Assembly: GCA_017847885.1 (NCBI GenBank)
Contig: JAGAUA010000008.1
Span: 38,434 to 102,433, forward strand
Length of the DNA stretch: 64,000 bases
Source: Oscillospiraceae bacterium
GTDB taxonomy: Bacteria; Bacillota; Clostridia; Oscillospirales; Ruminococcaceae
Direction: 5' to 3'
The translations under genes were made by a program, and so were the position numbers. The stretch's first letter is position 1. Every line of letters begins with the position of its first letter. The notes under the pieces were generated by a model, which worked only from the letters and a program-made list of their open reading frames with translations, did no database searches and was not told the origin of the DNA. This document shows positions 62,538-64,000 of this stretch, one piece after another.

Positions 62538-63716
62538 ATGTATATTAAAAAAATAGTATCGGCTGCACTTTTATCTGCAATTATGCTTACAACGGGCTGC
62601 GGTGCAGCTGCGTCAGCAGAATCAAATAATGCTCAAAAGCCGATTTCAGCGCAGGAAATCGCGAAGAATATGGGTATCGGTCTCAACCTCGGAAACACTA
62701 TGGAGGCATACAATGCTTCAGGCTGCGAAAAAATAACATACGAGTGGATACCTGTTGTGGGGGCCAACACTCCCCGTGATTACGAGACATATTGGGGTGC
62801 GGTTGAAACTACTCAGGAGGTCATCGACGGTATAAAGGCAGAGGGCTTCAACACCGTGCGCATACCCGTTTTCTGGGGCAATATGATGAAAAATGACGGC
62901 ACCTACACCATTGACCCCGATTATATCGCAAGGGTAAAGGAAATAGTTGATTACTGCCGGAACGACGGTCTCTACACCGTTATAAATATTCACCATTTTG
63001 ACGAGTTTATCATTCGCCGCAATTCTACCGAGGAGTGCAGCAAGATATTCAATCATCTTTGGACGCAAATTGCGGAATATTTCAAGGATTACCCCTACAC
63101 GCTGGTGTTTGAGGGGTATAACGAATACCTCGGCGGAAATCAGTTTGATGAAAACGGAAATCTCGCCGAGCTTCCCAAAAAGGACGCCTACGAAATGACC
63201 AACACACTCAATCAGACATTTGTGGACGCGGTAAGAGCCACGGGCGGAAACAATGCCGAGCGCGTGCTGATAGTTTCGGGCTACTGGACGAATATAGACA
63301 ACACAACAGCTCCCGACTTTGTTATGCCCGACGATACGGTCAGCGACAGGCTTATGGTCTCGGTGCATTACGTTGACAATATGATGTATTGGATAAACAA
63401 AATAGGCGGCGAGGGTTGGCTGAAATATACCGACTCACAGATAGACCTGCTTGACAAAGCGTTTTTGTCAAAGAATATCCCCGTATTTATGGGTGAGACT
63501 TCGGCAGGCTACCCCGCTTCAAACTTTGACAGCGCCGCTGTTCATAAGGACTCGTCGGAATGTGTTAAAATAGTTCTTGACAAGCTTACCGATAAGGGTA
63601 TCGTTCCTGTTATCTGGGATACAAACGACAATTTCTACTCACGTACGGAATACAGGATAAAGTCCGATTCCGACAGAGTGGTCATAAAGGAAATATCCGA
63701 AAAGGTAAAAAAATAA
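62538..63716 (+). CDS. Secreted lipoprotein glycoside hydrolase family 5 (endoglucanase type)
   Basis: A 392-residue lipoprotein: signal peptide with lipobox LTTGC (Cys at about 21), a short linker and one GH5 TIM barrel of about 350 residues without a carbohydrate-binding module. Family marks are MGIGLNLGNTMEAYN, FNTVRIPVFWG, INIHHFDEF, the acid/base E196 in YNEYLGG and nucleophile E320 in GETSAGY. The usual NEP is NEY here. It should cut beta-1,4-glucan or related hemicellulose at the cell surface. With lacZ it forms a likely two-gene operon under the AraC regulator. Confidence 0.92.
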   Translation: MYIKKIVSAALLSAIMLTTGCGAAASAESNNAQKPISAQEIAKNMGIGLNLGNTMEAYNASGCEKITYEWIPVVGANTPRDYETYWGAVETTQEVIDGIKAEGFNTVRIPVFWGNMMKNDGTYTIDPDYIARVKEIVDYCRNDGLYTVINIHHFDEFIIRRNSTEECSKIFNHLWTQIAEYFKDYPYTLVFEGYNEYLGGNQFDENGNLAELPKKDAYEMTNTLNQTFVDAVRATGGNNAERVLIVSGYWTNIDNTTAPDFVMPDDTVSDRLMVSVHYVDNMMYWINKIGGEGWLKYTDSQIDLLDKAFLSKNIPVFMGETSAGYPASNFDSAAVHKDSSECVKIVLDKLTDKGIVPVIWDTNDNFYSRTEYRIKSDSDRVVIKEISEKVKK

Positions 63717-63721
63717 TATTG

Positions 63722-63763
63722 GCAGCAGCGTTCATGCTTTGCGGCAAAAAATATCGCTGCTGC
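63722..63763 (+). terminator. Hairpin after the GH5 gene
   Basis: GCAGCAGCG (63722-63730) pairs with CGCTGCTGC (63755-63763). The loop is large and no T-run follows, so it is a weak terminator or an mRNA 3'-end stabiliser. Confidence 0.45.
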
Positions 63764-63797
63764 ACCAAATTGACACATCAGTTATGCAAACATGAAA

Positions 63798-63835
63798 AAC
63801 GACCGAAGAAGAAAGCCTTCTCCGGTCGTTTGTTG
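63798..63835. terminator. Terminator between the GH5 gene and the converging kinase gene
   Basis: AACGACCG and CGGTCGTT flank AGAAG/CTTCT, followed by TGTTGT on the plus strand and TTTTTCATG on the minus strand. Confidence 0.75.
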
Positions 63836-63880
63836 TATTAGTGATCTGCCCGACTTATGGGAAGTTGTGTTTCTGATTAT

Positions 63881-64000
63881 TCAGAATCCACCGTAATGTT
63901 TTAAGGTTTCTGCTGCAATTTCGGAACCGACATTCATAGCCTTTTCAATATTATTTTCGAGCATATATGAGCAGACAAATCCGGCGTGATAGCTGTCACC
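63881..64000 (-). CDS. PfkB-family carbohydrate kinase, C-terminal end only
   Basis: The last 39 residues of a protein running off the right edge on the minus strand, ending in TGA at 63883-63881. The visible part starts with GDSYHAGFVCSYMLE, the PfkB/ribokinase signature with the catalytic Asp (GDxxxxG anion hole), then the helical C-terminus NIEKAMNVGSEIAAET with LKHYGGF. Family members phosphorylate sugars or nucleosides; the substrate cannot be told from this piece. It converges on the GH5 gene. Confidence 0.8.
   Translation of the reverse strand, partial: GDSYHAGFVCSYMLENNIEKAMNVGSEIAAETLKHYGGF

Overview
The window reads as a chromosomal piece of a Gram-positive anaerobe of the class Clostridia, most like a Ruminococcus or other Oscillospiraceae species. 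The reasons are promoters of the TTGACA-17-TATAAT type, strong AAAGGAGG ribosome sites, a T-box leader, T/E-rich linkers on exported lipoproteins, sugar ABC transporters without their own ATPase, and a secreted GH5 glucanase next to a GH2 beta-galactosidase. No phage, plasmid, transposase or CRISPR array was found. Genus-level placement is inference.

Layout. 1-6.8 kb: end of folD, a class B penicillin-binding protein, an anchored surface protein, a sodium:alanine symporter with a large inserted domain, a lone HPt phosphotransfer protein and a DegV lipid-binding protein. 6.9-14.6 kb: leuC-leuD-leuB with a divergent LysR regulator, then ilvB-cimA behind a T-box whose best specifier is ATC (Ile). 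Together these fit isoleucine synthesis from pyruvate through citramalate. 14.7-16.9 kb: DUF5685 protein, degenerate J-domain protein with a cysteine-rich tail, and a membrane protein. 17.1-19.4 kb: tyrA and citrate synthase. 19.7-23.4 kb: two TrkA-type proteins and a large FtsA-like ATPase with a histone H1-like tail. 23.4-28 kb: a PepV-type peptidase, an AT-rich AAC(6')-like acetyltransferase, galE, a DUF4358 lipoprotein and an SGNH hydrolase. 28.2-29.9 kb: an orphan sugar-binding lipoprotein.

29.9-30.3 kb holds the strangest locus: a promoter, six consecutive perfect hairpins each with a three-base loop, a well-placed ribosome site, a 19-residue cysteine-containing peptide gene and a terminator. 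It faces a marR-ABC-ABC exporter operon (30.3-34.8 kb). 35-44.2 kb: a small lipoprotein, tRNA-Leu(CAG), a cobalamin riboswitch feeding btuF-btuC (no ATPase), an ECF sigma factor with a membrane anti-sigma-like protein fused to an M23 domain, and a cobD-cobQ-cobO operon. 44.3-49.7 kb: a LacI regulator and a CUT1 sugar importer (binding protein plus two permeases). 49.7-57.5 kb: an FtsX-type exporter with ATPase, response regulator and kinase, followed by a hybrid kinase. 57.6-64 kb: a DJ-1 protein, an AraC regulator divergent from lacZ and a GH5 enzyme, and the end of a PfkB kinase.

Three families of non-coding repeats recur between genes: a GC-rich palindrome plus 7-bp tandem repeat (three loci), a ~90-bp structured element (three copies, two of them inside the cobalamin riboswitch leader), and elements ending in ATACTAAT inverted repeats (two loci).
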